Assembly (NCBI RefSeq): GCF_001613085.1
Contig: NZ_BDBR01000012.1
Coordinates: 1-64,000, forward strand
DNA from: Nocardia salmonicida NBRC 13393
GTDB lineage: Bacteria; Actinomycetota; Actinomycetes; Mycobacteriales; Mycobacteriaceae
Reading direction: 5' to 3'
Length of the DNA stretch: 64,000 nt
The notes below the pieces were generated by a model. It saw only the letters and a list, made by a program, of their open reading frames with translations. It did no database searches and was not told the origin of the DNA. This document shows positions 33,781 through 42,101 of the stretch, piece after piece; position 1 is the first letter of the stretch, and every line of letters begins with the position of its first letter. A program made the translations under genes and the position numbers.

Positions 33781-35805
33781 GTGCGAAGGGATCGGCGATT
33801 GAGTCCGGATGGCCACGACGGGACGAGCCTGGACCGGCGCCTCGCCACGATGGACCACGCCACACAGTCCCTCGCGGACGCAGGCGATTTCGGTAAGCAG
33901 GTCAAACTGCCCAGGGTGATGGACTCCCTGCGGCGGGTGTTGCTGCTGCCCGGCGGTTGCGCCGCGGTGCGCGAACGTGCCGAGAAATTGGAGTCCGCGG
34001 GCCTGTTCCTCGGTACGGATTGGGCACAGCCGCAGATCCTCATCCCGGCGCTGAGCACCGGCTCGTTGCGCAGCGCCAACACCGACACCATGGTGTTGGA
34101 GGCGGTGAGTGATCTGCGGCTGCTCGCGGTCGCCAAGGGTGACTACCAGCATGCGCTGGTTTCGGCCGAACAGGCCAATGATCATCTGTCGCAGGTGCTC
34201 GCGGTGAATCTGTCGCTGCTGTTCTCCCCGCCCAGCGAGGCCGAGCGGGAACAGCAGGGGCGGATGGCGCAGGTCTCGCGCGAGCTGCTGCACTACCTCG
34301 TCGCCGAGGTCGGGTACGAGAAGGTGCTCGAGAATCTGGTCGACGAGATCTGGCGCATCCTGCGGCAGCGGCCCATCCAGGTCGACGGGGTGAAGCGGAT
34401 GATCACCCAGATCGCCGTCGCCCGTGCGAATCCCGATGTCGACCTCGGCGCCAGTGGTCTCGGCGCCGACCGGCTGATCAGCAGCCTCTACGGAACCACC
34501 GAGGGGTGCAGGGAAGACCCGGGCGTCGAGATCTACCGCACGCGCCTGGAATCGATGGACGACAGCGCGTTGCAGTACGAGGCAACGGGATTCGCGCGTT
34601 CCATGCACGATACGGGGCTGGTCTCGCCGTATCACGCTGTGCTGCTGCGCTTTCTGCTCACCAAAGGTGCGTACCTGCTCGGTGAGGCGATGGGCTTGTC
34701 CAGCACCGGCCGTGACAGCCTGCTCTGCTATCACGAACTGGTGCACAGCCTCATCGAGCAGGCTGTGCACGCCGAAACCGCGCAGTGCATCTACGGACTC
34801 ACCTTGATGCTCGAACGCGGCATCCTCTATCAGCCGCCGGTCGCGCCCGCGCTGTGGCGCCAACTGGCGCTACGGCTTTCACCGCACTCGTGCGCACGGC
34901 TGACCGCGGTGTTCGGGCCGACACCTGATCCGCGGGCGTGGTTGTTGTCGGGGATGCTGTCGGTGCTGGGTCTGCCGCTGGGGATCGGGCAGGGCGACAA
35001 CCCGACCTGTCAATCGGCGCGGGCGCTGTCGATGTGGGCCTACAACGATCCGGACTATCTGTTGCAGACGCTGGTGTGGGCCGCGCGCGACGACGAGATC
35101 GTCATGCACTTCGAGGGCCAGCCGATTTCCTCGCGCCCGGCCGTCGATGCGGAATCGAGTGCGCTGCAACTGGATCTGGACCCGGTATCGCTGCTGGTGG
35201 TTCCGCACCTGGACCGGATCTACGCGGAGATGGGACAGCGCTGTATCGGTCGCGAAGGCGATCCGCATCGCTGGATCAATCCGGAATTCCACGGCTGGTG
35301 GTCCGGGCGCGGCTTCCGGATCAATGTCGACGTGGCCACCGGCCACCTGACCGACCTCGACGAATTCCTACGCCACTTCTACGCCGGCTACCACCCCTTC
35401 TACAACGGCAACCAGCCGGTGATCCATCCGCAGCCCGCCGGGATCGCCGTGACCGACAGCGCGGCCCGCTTCGTGGGGTGGCACGCGATCACCGTGCTCC
35501 GGGTCAGTCTCGATCCGCAGGACACGATGCGGGTGTATTTCTACAACCCGAACAACGACAGCGGCCAGGACTGGGGCGACGGGGTGGTCGTCGGAACAGC
35601 CGGGCACGGTGAGCGTTTCGGCGAAGCGTCGCTGCCCTTCGAGCAATTCGCCTCGCGCCTCTACATCTTCCATTTCGATCCGCTCGAGCCGGGTGAACTG
35701 GCCGCCGTCGAGCGGGCGGAACTGGACCGGGTGATCGGCTACATCCACCGCAGTTGGGGCGCCGACCGCATGCCCGTGGAATCGGGTGCGGCCGAAGAGG
35801 ATTGA
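33781..35805 (+). CDS. Unrecognised 674-aa protein with papain-like C-terminal pattern
   Basis: Not recognised as a known family. Residues 1-380 are mostly helical without motif. The C-terminal part contains GQGDNPTCQSARALSMWA: Gln404 lies exactly 6 residues before Cys410, as Gln19 and Cys25 in papain. Further on are GWHAITVL (His568) and YFYNPNNDSGQDWG (Asn589 plus a Trp-Gly), which resemble the papain His159 and Asn175-Ser-Trp-Gly segment. I infer a papain-like peptidase, transglutaminase or amide-transfer domain; the order and local sequence are seen, the fold is inference. GTG start with AGGGG upstream. Second gene of the ATP-grasp operon; a TerD gene follows after 82 bp. Confidence 0.75.
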   Translation: MRRDRRLSPDGHDGTSLDRRLATMDHATQSLADAGDFGKQVKLPRVMDSLRRVLLLPGGCAAVRERAEKLESAGLFLGTDWAQPQILIPALSTGSLRSANTDTMVLEAVSDLRLLAVAKGDYQHALVSAEQANDHLSQVLAVNLSLLFSPPSEAEREQQGRMAQVSRELLHYLVAEVGYEKVLENLVDEIWRILRQRPIQVDGVKRMITQIAVARANPDVDLGASGLGADRLISSLYGTTEGCREDPGVEIYRTRLESMDDSALQYEATGFARSMHDTGLVSPYHAVLLRFLLTKGAYLLGEAMGLSSTGRDSLLCYHELVHSLIEQAVHAETAQCIYGLTLMLERGILYQPPVAPALWRQLALRLSPHSCARLTAVFGPTPDPRAWLLSGMLSVLGLPLGIGQGDNPTCQSARALSMWAYNDPDYLLQTLVWAARDDEIVMHFEGQPISSRPAVDAESSALQLDLDPVSLLVVPHLDRIYAEMGQRCIGREGDPHRWINPEFHGWWSGRGFRINVDVATGHLTDLDEFLRHFYAGYHPFYNGNQPVIHPQPAGIAVTDSAARFVGWHAITVLRVSLDPQDTMRVYFYNPNNDSGQDWGDGVVVGTAGHGERFGEASLPFEQFASRLYIFHFDPLEPGELAAVERAELDRVIGYIHRSWGADRMPVESGAAEED

Positions 35806-35887
35806 TCACAGCCAACGTTCAGAGTCGAACGCTAGGGTGTGGGCGTCGGCGCGCTTCGTGCCGCGATGATCAAGGGGAGATTTCGAT

Positions 35888-36463
35888 ATGGGTGTCAGCT
35901 TGTCCAAGGGCGGCAATGTCTCACTGACCAAGGCGGCGCCGAATCTCACCGCCGTCGCGGTCGGCCTGGGCTGGGATCTGCGGACCACCACCGGCACGGA
36001 CTTCGACCTCGATGCCAGCGCCATCGGCCTCGGCGCCGACAAGAAGGTGGTGTCGAGCGGGCACTTCGTCTTCTTCAACAACCTGAAGTCGCCCGAGGGC
36101 GCGATCGAGCACGCGGGCGACAACACCACCGGTGCCGGCGACGGTGACGACGAGACGATCAACGTCGACCTGGCCAACACGCCGGCCACGATCGACTCCA
36201 TCGTGTTCCCGGTCTCGATCTACGACGCGGCCGCCCGCAGCCAGTCCTTCGGCCAGGTGCGCAACGCCTACATCCGCGTCCTCGACCGCAGCAACGGCGA
36301 GGAACTGGCGCGCTACGACCTCTCCGAGGACGCGTCCACCGAAACCGCCATGGTCTTCGGCGAGCTGTACCGCAACGGCGCCGAGTGGAAGTTCCGCGCC
36401 ACCGGCCAGGGCTACGCCTCCGGTCTGGAAGGCATCGCCCGCGATTTCGGCGTCAACCTCTGA
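35888..36463 (+). CDS. TerD/TerE-family protein, canonical calcium-binding type
   Basis: A 191-aa TerD protein with all family marks: MGVSLSKGGNVSLTK start, GLGWD, DFDLDASAIGL, the GDNTTGAGDGDDE calcium loop (about residues 78-90), FGQVRNAYIRV and GELYRNGAEWKFRATGQGY. It should bind calcium and act in a membrane-proximal stress complex. Clear GGGGAGA upstream of the ATG. Same strand as the ATP-grasp and 674-aa genes, 82 bp after the latter, so probably one transcription unit. A hairpin terminator follows. Confidence 0.93.
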   Translation: MGVSLSKGGNVSLTKAAPNLTAVAVGLGWDLRTTTGTDFDLDASAIGLGADKKVVSSGHFVFFNNLKSPEGAIEHAGDNTTGAGDGDDETINVDLANTPATIDSIVFPVSIYDAAARSQSFGQVRNAYIRVLDRSNGEELARYDLSEDASTETAMVFGELYRNGAEWKFRATGQGYASGLEGIARDFGVNL

Positions 36464-36483
36464 CGCGTCAGCACTGCCGGTCG

Positions 36484-36521
36484 GCTGCGTGAACCCCGGA
36501 TGGCCGGGGCGATCACGCAGC
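36484..36521 (+). terminator. Terminator hairpin after TerD
   Basis: Two nested stems, GCTGCGTGA with TCACGCAGC and CCCCGG with CCGGGG, with small internal asymmetry and the loop ATGG. It lies 20 bp after the TerD stop and marks the right end of the Ter island. Confidence 0.65.
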
Positions 36522-36687
36522 TGACCAGCATGTCGGTCGACGTCTGGCTGCGATGCCCTCCTCAGCGGGCATCCTCCATCGGTCGACCTCACCGGCGCCG
36601 AGTTCACCCGTGCGGGGTGATGCGGAGGGCGCCGTGAGTGCCGAGCATCGGGTGGACGCGTCGACCGAGCTGAGGAGCGGATGCACG

Positions 36688-38607
36688 ATGGCATTGGACT
36701 ATGACGATCGCACCGATTTCGAGAATGCCGATCGCGGGTTCATCAAGACCCTGACGCCCATGCGGATCAGCAAGGCCGACGGCACGGTCGTCTTCGATAC
36801 CAGTGGGTACGGCTTTCTCGACGGGCCGTGTCCGGAGACGGTCGACCCGAGTTTGTTCCGGCAGGCCCAGCTCTGCGTGAAGAACGGGCTGTTCGAGGTC
36901 GTGGAGGGCATCTACCAGATCCGCGGCTTCGACATCTCCAACATGACCCTCGTCGAGGGCGATACCGGCGTGATCGTGATCGATCCGCTCATCTCGGCCG
37001 AGTGCGCGGCGGCCGGGCTGGCGTTGTATCGCCAGGAGCGCGGTGACCGGCCGGTGACCGGCGTCATCTACACCCACTCCCACGCCGACCACTTCGGTGG
37101 CGTCGACGGCGTGCTGCCCGACGGTCGTGGCGAGGTCCCGGTTCTCGCTCCCGCCGGTTTCATGGCGGAGGCCGTCTCGGAGAACGTCTACGCGGGCGTC
37201 GCGATGACACGGCGCGGCACCTACATGTACGGCCTCGGGATGACGTCCGGACCCGAGGGCCAGTGCGGCACCGGGCTGGGTATCCAAACCTCCCACGGCA
37301 CCGTCGGTCTGATCCCGCCCACCGTCGACATCACCCATACCGGACAGCAGGAGACCGTCGACGGCGTCCCGATCGTCTTCCAGATGACGCCGGGCACCGA
37401 GGCACCCGCGGAGATGAACTTCTATTTCCCCCGCCACCGCGCCCTCTGCCTCGCCGAGAACGCGACCCACAACCTGCACAACCTGCTGACCCTGCGCGGC
37501 GCCCAGGTGCGTGATCCGCGGATCTGGTCGCGCTACATCGACGAGGCGATGGAGATGTTCGCCGTCGACGCCGATGTCGCGTTCGCCTCGCACCACTGGC
37601 CTACCTGGGGCGCCGACAACATCATGGGATTCCTGTCGCTGCAGCGCGATCTGTACATGTACCTGCACGACCAGACCTTGCGGATGATGAACGTGGGACT
37701 CAACGGCCCGGAGATCGCCGAAGAGTTCGAATTGTCGCCAGCCCTGGCCGACGCGTGGAGCGCCCGTGGTTATTACGGGTCGGTGAGCCACAACGTCAAG
37801 GCGGTCTACCAGCGCTATCTCGGCTGGTTCGACGGGAACCCGACCTCGCTCTGGGAGCACCCGCGCACGGCGAAGGCGGTCCGCTATGTCGAGACCATCG
37901 GCGGCATCGATGCGGTGATCGAGAAGGGCAGGGCCTACGCCGACGCCGGCGACCTGCGCTTCGCCGCCGAATTGCTCACCCACGCCGTTTTCGCCGAACC
38001 GAACAACAAGGCCGCGAAAGACGCACTCGCCCAGACCTATCAACAGCTCGGATTCGGTGCGGAGAATGCCACCTGGCGCTGCTTCTACCTCACCGGCCAC
38101 AACGAATTGCGCCACGGAGTCCAGCGGACCGAGCTCGACCTCGGCGGCGGCATGGCGGCGGCACTGTCGGTCGAGCAGCTGTTCGACTCGATCGCCATCC
38201 GGGTGAACGGTCCGCGCGCGGCGAAGGATTCGTTCCGGATCGAATGGCACTTCACCGACCAGGACTCCGTCGTGCGTCTCACCCTGTCCAATGGCGTCCT
38301 GATCCAGACTCCCGATCCGCGGTCGAAGGCCGACATCGATCTCACGCTGACGCTCACCAAGGCGCAACTGCTCGGGATCCTCGCGGGCAAGGGCCTGGAC
38401 GGGATCGACCACAGCGGCGACCCCGGCGTCCTGCAGCGACTGTTCGGCCTGCTCGACACCCCCCGACCCGAACTTCGCGGTCGTCACACCGTGACCTGCG
38501 GCGATGCGGCCGCGTCGAAACTGGACGCTGCCGCATCGCCCGGGCCGGTAGTTCGTTCCATTCGTCCAAGACCGACGACGGCACTCGGTCATAGCGTTGC
38601 CATATGA
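36688..38607 (+). CDS. Alkylsulfatase, metallo-beta-lactamase type (SdsA-like)
   Basis: A 639-aa zinc hydrolase that releases sulfate from alkyl sulfates. The metal site is THSHADHFGG (129-138: His130, His132, Asp134, His135) with ENATHNLHNL and ASHHWP downstream. A helical dimerisation region follows, then an SCP2-like C-terminal domain (about 510-620). No signal peptide is seen, so it is probably cytosolic. I choose ATG 36688 with GAGGAG 10 nt upstream; an in-frame GTG at 36634 has its own GGAGGG and would add 18 residues. The stop overlaps the next ATG (ATGA). Confidence 0.9.
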   Translation: MALDYDDRTDFENADRGFIKTLTPMRISKADGTVVFDTSGYGFLDGPCPETVDPSLFRQAQLCVKNGLFEVVEGIYQIRGFDISNMTLVEGDTGVIVIDPLISAECAAAGLALYRQERGDRPVTGVIYTHSHADHFGGVDGVLPDGRGEVPVLAPAGFMAEAVSENVYAGVAMTRRGTYMYGLGMTSGPEGQCGTGLGIQTSHGTVGLIPPTVDITHTGQQETVDGVPIVFQMTPGTEAPAEMNFYFPRHRALCLAENATHNLHNLLTLRGAQVRDPRIWSRYIDEAMEMFAVDADVAFASHHWPTWGADNIMGFLSLQRDLYMYLHDQTLRMMNVGLNGPEIAEEFELSPALADAWSARGYYGSVSHNVKAVYQRYLGWFDGNPTSLWEHPRTAKAVRYVETIGGIDAVIEKGRAYADAGDLRFAAELLTHAVFAEPNNKAAKDALAQTYQQLGFGAENATWRCFYLTGHNELRHGVQRTELDLGGGMAAALSVEQLFDSIAIRVNGPRAAKDSFRIEWHFTDQDSVVRLTLSNGVLIQTPDPRSKADIDLTLTLTKAQLLGILAGKGLDGIDHSGDPGVLQRLFGLLDTPRPELRGRHTVTCGDAAASKLDAAASPGPVVRSIRPRPTTALGHSVAI

Positions 38608-38993
38608 CAACTTCTCCTGGGTACGCGGTAGACGACGAACTCCTGGCCGTGCTCGACGAGTGGCAGGTGGCGATCGTCGCCAACGACGCGGACCGGATCG
38701 GTTCGTATATGGCCGACGAGTGGATCATGGTCTCCGAGAACGGCATCACCACCGCCGAACAGTTCCTGGCGTTCGTCCGATCGGGCGATCTCACCCATTC
38801 GGCGATGCAGCGCGTCGGCGAGCCGAGGATCCGCTATCACGGCGAACTCGTCCTGCTGACGACCCGAATCACCAATACCGCTCACTACCAAGGCATTCGA
38901 TTCGACGCCGACGAATGGACCACCGATGCCTTCCTGTACACCGATGGCCGATGGCGCTGCCTGCTGACCCAGATCACCGCCACGAAGAAGTAG
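38604..38993 (+). CDS. NTF2/DUF4440-like protein
   Basis: A 129-aa SnoaL/DUF4440-type protein: helix DDELLAVLDEWQVAIVANDADRIGSYMADEWIMV followed by the beta sheet ending WRCLLTQITA. Such proteins are small ligand-binding or isomerase-like folds; the function here is unknown. Translationally coupled to the alkylsulfatase by ATGA. Its 3' end overlaps the convergent DUF7144 gene by 20 bp. Confidence 0.8.
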   Translation: MTTSPGYAVDDELLAVLDEWQVAIVANDADRIGSYMADEWIMVSENGITTAEQFLAFVRSGDLTHSAMQRVGEPRIRYHGELVLLTTRITNTAHYQGIRFDADEWTTDAFLYTDGRWRCLLTQITATKK

Positions 38994-39426
38994 CGAGGTC
39001 GGCTGCCGGCGTCGACTCGACACTCAGACTTCGGTCGGGGTTCCAGGTTGCGACGGCCCAGATGACGGTGAGGTCGATGGCGATGATGATCACCGACCAC
39101 CACGGGTAGTACGGCAGGGACAAGAAATTGGCGATGATCGAGAGGGCGGCCAGGCTGTAGGCGAAGATTCGGGCCCAGGTCGCGGTCAGCATCATCCCGA
39201 TGGCGACGGCCACGAGGAGTATGCCGAGCGACAGGTGGATCCAGCCCCAGTTGCTGACGTCGAGTTGGTAGCTGTACTCGCTCGGTATCAGGAATATTTC
39301 GTCCTTGGTGACGCCGGCGATGCCGCGCACGATGCTCAGAATGCCCGCCACCAGGAGCAAGATCACCGCGAGCATGGTGATGCCGGCCGCGAGAACTTGG
39401 CGGACGGGATACGAGGTGATGGTCAT
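38974..39426 (-). CDS. DUF7144 family membrane protein
   Basis: A 150-aa protein with four transmembrane helices and the family core WGWIHLSLGILLVAVAIGMM, TWARIFAYSLAALSIIANFLSLPYYPWWSVIIIAIDL. Function unknown. The ATG at 39426 has no Shine-Dalgarno. It faces the SHOCT gene across a divergent region carrying two motifs also found at 42.0 kb, so it belongs to the membrane-protein regulon of this region. Confidence 0.8.
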   Translation of the reverse strand: MTITSYPVRQVLAAGITMLAVILLLVAGILSIVRGIAGVTKDEIFLIPSEYSYQLDVSNWGWIHLSLGILLVAVAIGMMLTATWARIFAYSLAALSIIANFLSLPYYPWWSVIIIAIDLTVIWAVATWNPDRSLSVESTPAADLATSSWR

Positions 39427-39469
39427 GGTGTCGACGTTAGGGGCCGTCGACGGCGATCCGAATCCCCCG

Positions 39470-39481
39470 TTCCGGGTGAAC
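39470..39481 (-). promoter_or_regulatory. Shared motif A, copy 1
   Basis: GTTCACCCGGAA on the minus strand, 44-55 bp upstream of the DUF7144 ATG. The identical 12-mer occurs 42-53 bp upstream of the GAP-family ATG at 42.1 kb. Confidence 0.55.
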
Positions 39482-39502
39482 CCGCGCGGCGGCCAGGACG
39501 GA

Positions 39503-39521
39503 TTCACCCGAATCGGATGAT
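39503..39521. promoter_or_regulatory. Shared dyad motif B, copy 1
   Basis: TTCACCCGAATCGGATGAT, fitting the dyad TTCAyCCGAwTCGGrTGAA with the last base off. The second copy is at 42016-42034. It lies in the divergent region between the DUF7144 and SHOCT genes. Confidence 0.65.
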
Positions 39522-39612
39522 GTGTGCGACCGGGGTTCTTCGCGACGATGGCGGCATGGATGGAACCGTGACCACCGGCCGGTGGTCACGCTCACAGAAG
39601 TGAGGGTCGAAT

Positions 39613-39990
39613 ATGTCGTCGGTGTGGGACGTTATCTGGGTCATCATTGTCAGCTTCTGCTTTGTCGCCTACCTGATGTTGTTCTTTTACATCCTCACCG
39701 ATCTTTTCCGTGATCGGTCGACCTCGGGCTGGCTGAAGGCGGTGTGGGTGGTGTGTTTGATCCTGCTCCCGCTGATCACCGGACTGCTGTATCTGATCTT
39801 CCGTGGCGGCGGCATGGCGGAACGGACCGCCGAAGCGCACAAGCAGGCCCGCACGGAGGCCGACGAATACATCAGGCAGACCGCGGGCACCAATTCCGCC
39901 GCTCAGATCGCCGACGGGAAGAAGTTGCTCGACGCCGGCGCCATCACCGAGGCGGAATTCCAGCAACTCAAGGCCAAGGCCCTCGGCTGA
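39613..39990 (+). CDS. PLDc_N / SHOCT membrane protein
   Basis: A 125-aa protein: two transmembrane helices (about 5-30 and 42-63) with the PLDc_N-type WLKAVWVVCLILLPLITGLLYLIFRGGGM, a charged linker, and a C-terminal SHOCT motif (AAQIADGKKLLDAGAITEAEFQQLKAKALG region). SHOCT segments are short oligomerisation modules. GAGGG lies about 7 nt before the ATG. First gene of a plus-strand pair with the DUF389 gene, 217 bp apart. Confidence 0.85.
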   Translation: MSSVWDVIWVIIVSFCFVAYLMLFFYILTDLFRDRSTSGWLKAVWVVCLILLPLITGLLYLIFRGGGMAERTAEAHKQARTEADEYIRQTAGTNSAAQIADGKKLLDAGAITEAEFQQLKAKALG

Positions 39991-40207
39991 AATCCGCAGC
40001 GCCGCAGCTGATGACCAGCCAGCGGGATGGCTCGACCAGCATCGCGGCCGACGATCCCGAACCCACTTGCTCACGACGGAGCACATGACGAAAGCCGATG
40101 TGGTCGCCGGGATTCCGGGCGCGATCGGCGGCCTTCACATCGAATTCTTCCCGGCGACAAGCGTTCTCGGTGAATCGGTACTGGCCGCCTAGCCGGAAAG
40201 GACCGCC

Positions 40208-41173
40208 ATGCTGAGTTTTCTGGTCCCCCAGGAGCAACGCCGATCGTTGGCGGAGCTGACCGACAAGCTGGATCTGTCGGTGGGCCAGGTCGACTCGAAG
40301 CGGTCGGCGTTCTGGATCATGCTGGTGATGTCGGCGGTGATCGCGATCTCGGGCGTGATCGGCAATTCCACCGCGACGGTGATCGGCGCGATGATCGTCG
40401 CGCCGCTGTCGATACCGATCCTCGGTGTCGCGCTGGGGGTGGTGACCGGTCGTGCGCCATTGCTCGGCCGGAGCCTGCTGCTGGTCCTGTCGGGGATCGT
40501 CGTTGTGGTCGCGCTCGGTTTCCTCTTCGCGCAGTTTCTGCCCAATCCCGTCAATGTTCTGTCCAACCCGCAGGTGGTCGGCCGGACCTCGCCGGCGCTG
40601 ATGGATCTGACCGCCGCGATAGCGACCGGCCTCGTCGCGGCTATCGCGATCGCTCGTCGTGACGTGGGCGACGTGCTGCCCGGCGTGGCGATCGCGATTT
40701 CGCTGGTCCCGCCCCTCGGGGTGGTCGGCGTATGTCTGGGTTCGCACGCGCCCGCACTCGCCGGTGGTGCGTTCGTGCTGTTCGCGTCCAACGTGGTCGC
40801 GATGATCATCACCTCGACGATCGTGCTTCTCATCGCCGGGTACGCCGATGACGCGGATCCGACGACTGTGCGCCGCGGCAAGGCGTATCTGGCGCTCGGC
40901 GTGGCCCTTGTGCTGGTGGCGATTCCGATGGTGCTCAATTCGCTGTCCTCGTTGTGGGCCGGTCAGATCGCCGACGCGGCCGTGCTCTGGCTGGGCGACG
41001 CACCGGATGCGCAGGTCACCGACGTCACCCTGCAGGGTGGCACCGCGACGGTCTCGGTCCTCGGACCTCAGCAGTTGCCGCCGCGCGCGGAGTTGCAGCA
41101 GGCGGTGAACAACCTCGTTCCGTGGGATCCGAGGGTTGTCATCATCCACACGGTCGGTGGTCGGGTGCAGTAA
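40208..41173 (+). CDS. DUF389 family membrane protein
   Basis: A 321-aa integral membrane protein with about seven helices and the DUF389 core (SGVIGNSTATVIGAMIVAPLSIPILGVALG; GVAIAISLVPPLGVVGV). A soluble C-terminal beta-rich tail follows (VTDVTLQGGTATVSVLGP). Function unknown; members may be channels or stress sensors. GGAAAGG stands 6 nt upstream of the ATG. The upstream 217-bp gap holds no gene I trust (a 35-codon ORF at 40085 has no homology evidence). Confidence 0.85.
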   Translation: MLSFLVPQEQRRSLAELTDKLDLSVGQVDSKRSAFWIMLVMSAVIAISGVIGNSTATVIGAMIVAPLSIPILGVALGVVTGRAPLLGRSLLLVLSGIVVVVALGFLFAQFLPNPVNVLSNPQVVGRTSPALMDLTAAIATGLVAAIAIARRDVGDVLPGVAIAISLVPPLGVVGVCLGSHAPALAGGAFVLFASNVVAMIITSTIVLLIAGYADDADPTTVRRGKAYLALGVALVLVAIPMVLNSLSSLWAGQIADAAVLWLGDAPDAQVTDVTLQGGTATVSVLGPQQLPPRAELQQAVNNLVPWDPRVVIIHTVGGRVQ

Positions 41174-41190
41174 CCGAGTGCACACAACGA

Positions 41191-41216
41191 ATGCCCCCAC
41201 CGGTCGGTGGGGGCAT
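41191..41216. terminator. Bidirectional terminator
   Basis: An 11-bp perfect stem ATGCCCCCACC with its complement and the loop GGTC, between the convergent DUF389 and SHOCT genes. Confidence 0.75.
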
Positions 41217-41230
41217 CGTCAGTTGGGCGC

Positions 41231-41545
41231 TCAGCTGAGCAGTTTGGCCTTCGCGGCGGCGAATTCGGCGTCCGACAGGGCCCCGGAGGAGTGCAGTTCG
41301 GCCAATTGTCCGAGCTGGGCTACGGTGTCCTGGCCCGCGCTCGCGGCAGCGGGCGGTGGGGGAGCCTGTTGTGGTGGTGGCGGCGGTGCCTGTTGTTCGG
41401 AATAGCCCTGCTGTTCGGCGGCGCGGCGCGCGCCCCGGCGGTTCACCGCGTTCGAGGTCGCGGTGGCGGTACCCGCGACAACGGCCGTCCTCGCGACGGT
41501 GCCGAGTAGTCCTGGTCGCCCGACGCGACCCCTCCGAAGTGGCAT
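41231..41545 (-). CDS. Small SHOCT-domain protein
   Basis: A 104-aa protein with a basic, weakly hydrophobic N-terminus (LLGTVARTAVVAGTATA), a Pro/Gln-rich linker (PPPPPQQAPPPPAAA) and a C-terminal SHOCT motif (LGQLAELHSSGALSDAEFAAAKAKLL). The second SHOCT protein in 2 kb. It follows the DUF6325 gene by 12 bp on the same strand, so they are one operon. Confidence 0.85.
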   Translation of the reverse strand: MPLRRGRVGRPGLLGTVARTAVVAGTATATSNAVNRRGARRAAEQQGYSEQQAPPPPPQQAPPPPAAASAGQDTVAQLGQLAELHSSGALSDAEFAAAKAKLLS

Positions 41546-41557
41546 AGCGGTTCCTTC

Positions 41558-41992
41558 CTAGGTGAGGGCGAGCACGGCATCGACGGCATCGCGCGGTACC
41601 TGTACATGCAGCGCGACCTCGCCGTCGGCCGCGCGTACCGCACCGGCCAGGCGCCGCGCCCACGTTTCCTCGAAAACCACGACGACAGCGGTCGTTTCCG
41701 GCTCCATCGACGCGCGGACGACGTCGAGGTCGTCGTCGCTGACGAGGTCTATGTCGGCCGCGGTCAGACCCGTCAGGCCCACCTCGGAGATGTCGTCGTC
41801 GATCTCGCGTTCGGTGACGGTGCCCGCGGCGTCCATGGACAGCACGACCAGGTCGAGCAGGGTGACCGTGCCCTTCGTGACGACCTCGGCCAGTGCCGCC
41901 GAGACGGATTCGTCGATCGCGGTGCCGGGAAAGGTGAGCACAAGGAATTCGACCGGTCCGAGCGTTGCTGGTGATCCCATGGGCCGAATCAT
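41558..41992 (-). CDS. DUF6325 family protein
   Basis: A 144-aa acidic soluble protein: GPVEFLVLTFPGTAIDESVSAALAEVV..GTVTLLDLVVLSMDAAGTVTEREID and a C-terminal TTAVVVVFEETWARRLAGAVRAADGEVALH. This is the DUF6325 pattern. Such genes usually sit beside SHOCT genes, as here. Role unknown. ATG 41992 taken; ATG 41980 is possible. Confidence 0.8.
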   Translation of the reverse strand: MIRPMGSPATLGPVEFLVLTFPGTAIDESVSAALAEVVTKGTVTLLDLVVLSMDAAGTVTEREIDDDISEVGLTGLTAADIDLVSDDDLDVVRASMEPETTAVVVVFEETWARRLAGAVRAADGEVALHVQVPRDAVDAVLALT

Positions 41993-42015
41993 GCCGTCGG
42001 TGGGTCCCTGGATGC

Positions 42016-42034
42016 TTCACCCGATTCGGATGAA
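42016..42034. promoter_or_regulatory. Shared dyad motif B, copy 2
   Basis: TTCACCCGATTCGGATGAA, a 19-bp dyad (TTCAyCCGAwTCGGrTGAA), 24-42 bp upstream of the DUF6325 ATG and differing from the 39.5-kb copy at 2 of 19 positions. Confidence 0.65.
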
Positions 42035-42048
42035 AACAGGGGTGCGCA

Positions 42049-42060
42049 GTTCACCCGGAA
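42049..42060 (+). promoter_or_regulatory. Shared motif A, copy 2
   Basis: GTTCACCCGGAA, identical to the copy at 39470-39481 and at nearly the same distance from the start codon it precedes (GAP-family ATG at 42102). Confidence 0.55.
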
Positions 42061-42101
42061 GGTGTGAGGCGTGCCGGGAACGGCAGGCTTAGCGTCGTGG
42101 C

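Noticed and set aside
40085..40192. Possible 35-codon gene between the SHOCT and DUF389 genes
   Set aside because: It has an ATG with GGAG nearby but no homology, conserved motif or terminator to support it; left as an intergenic possibility.
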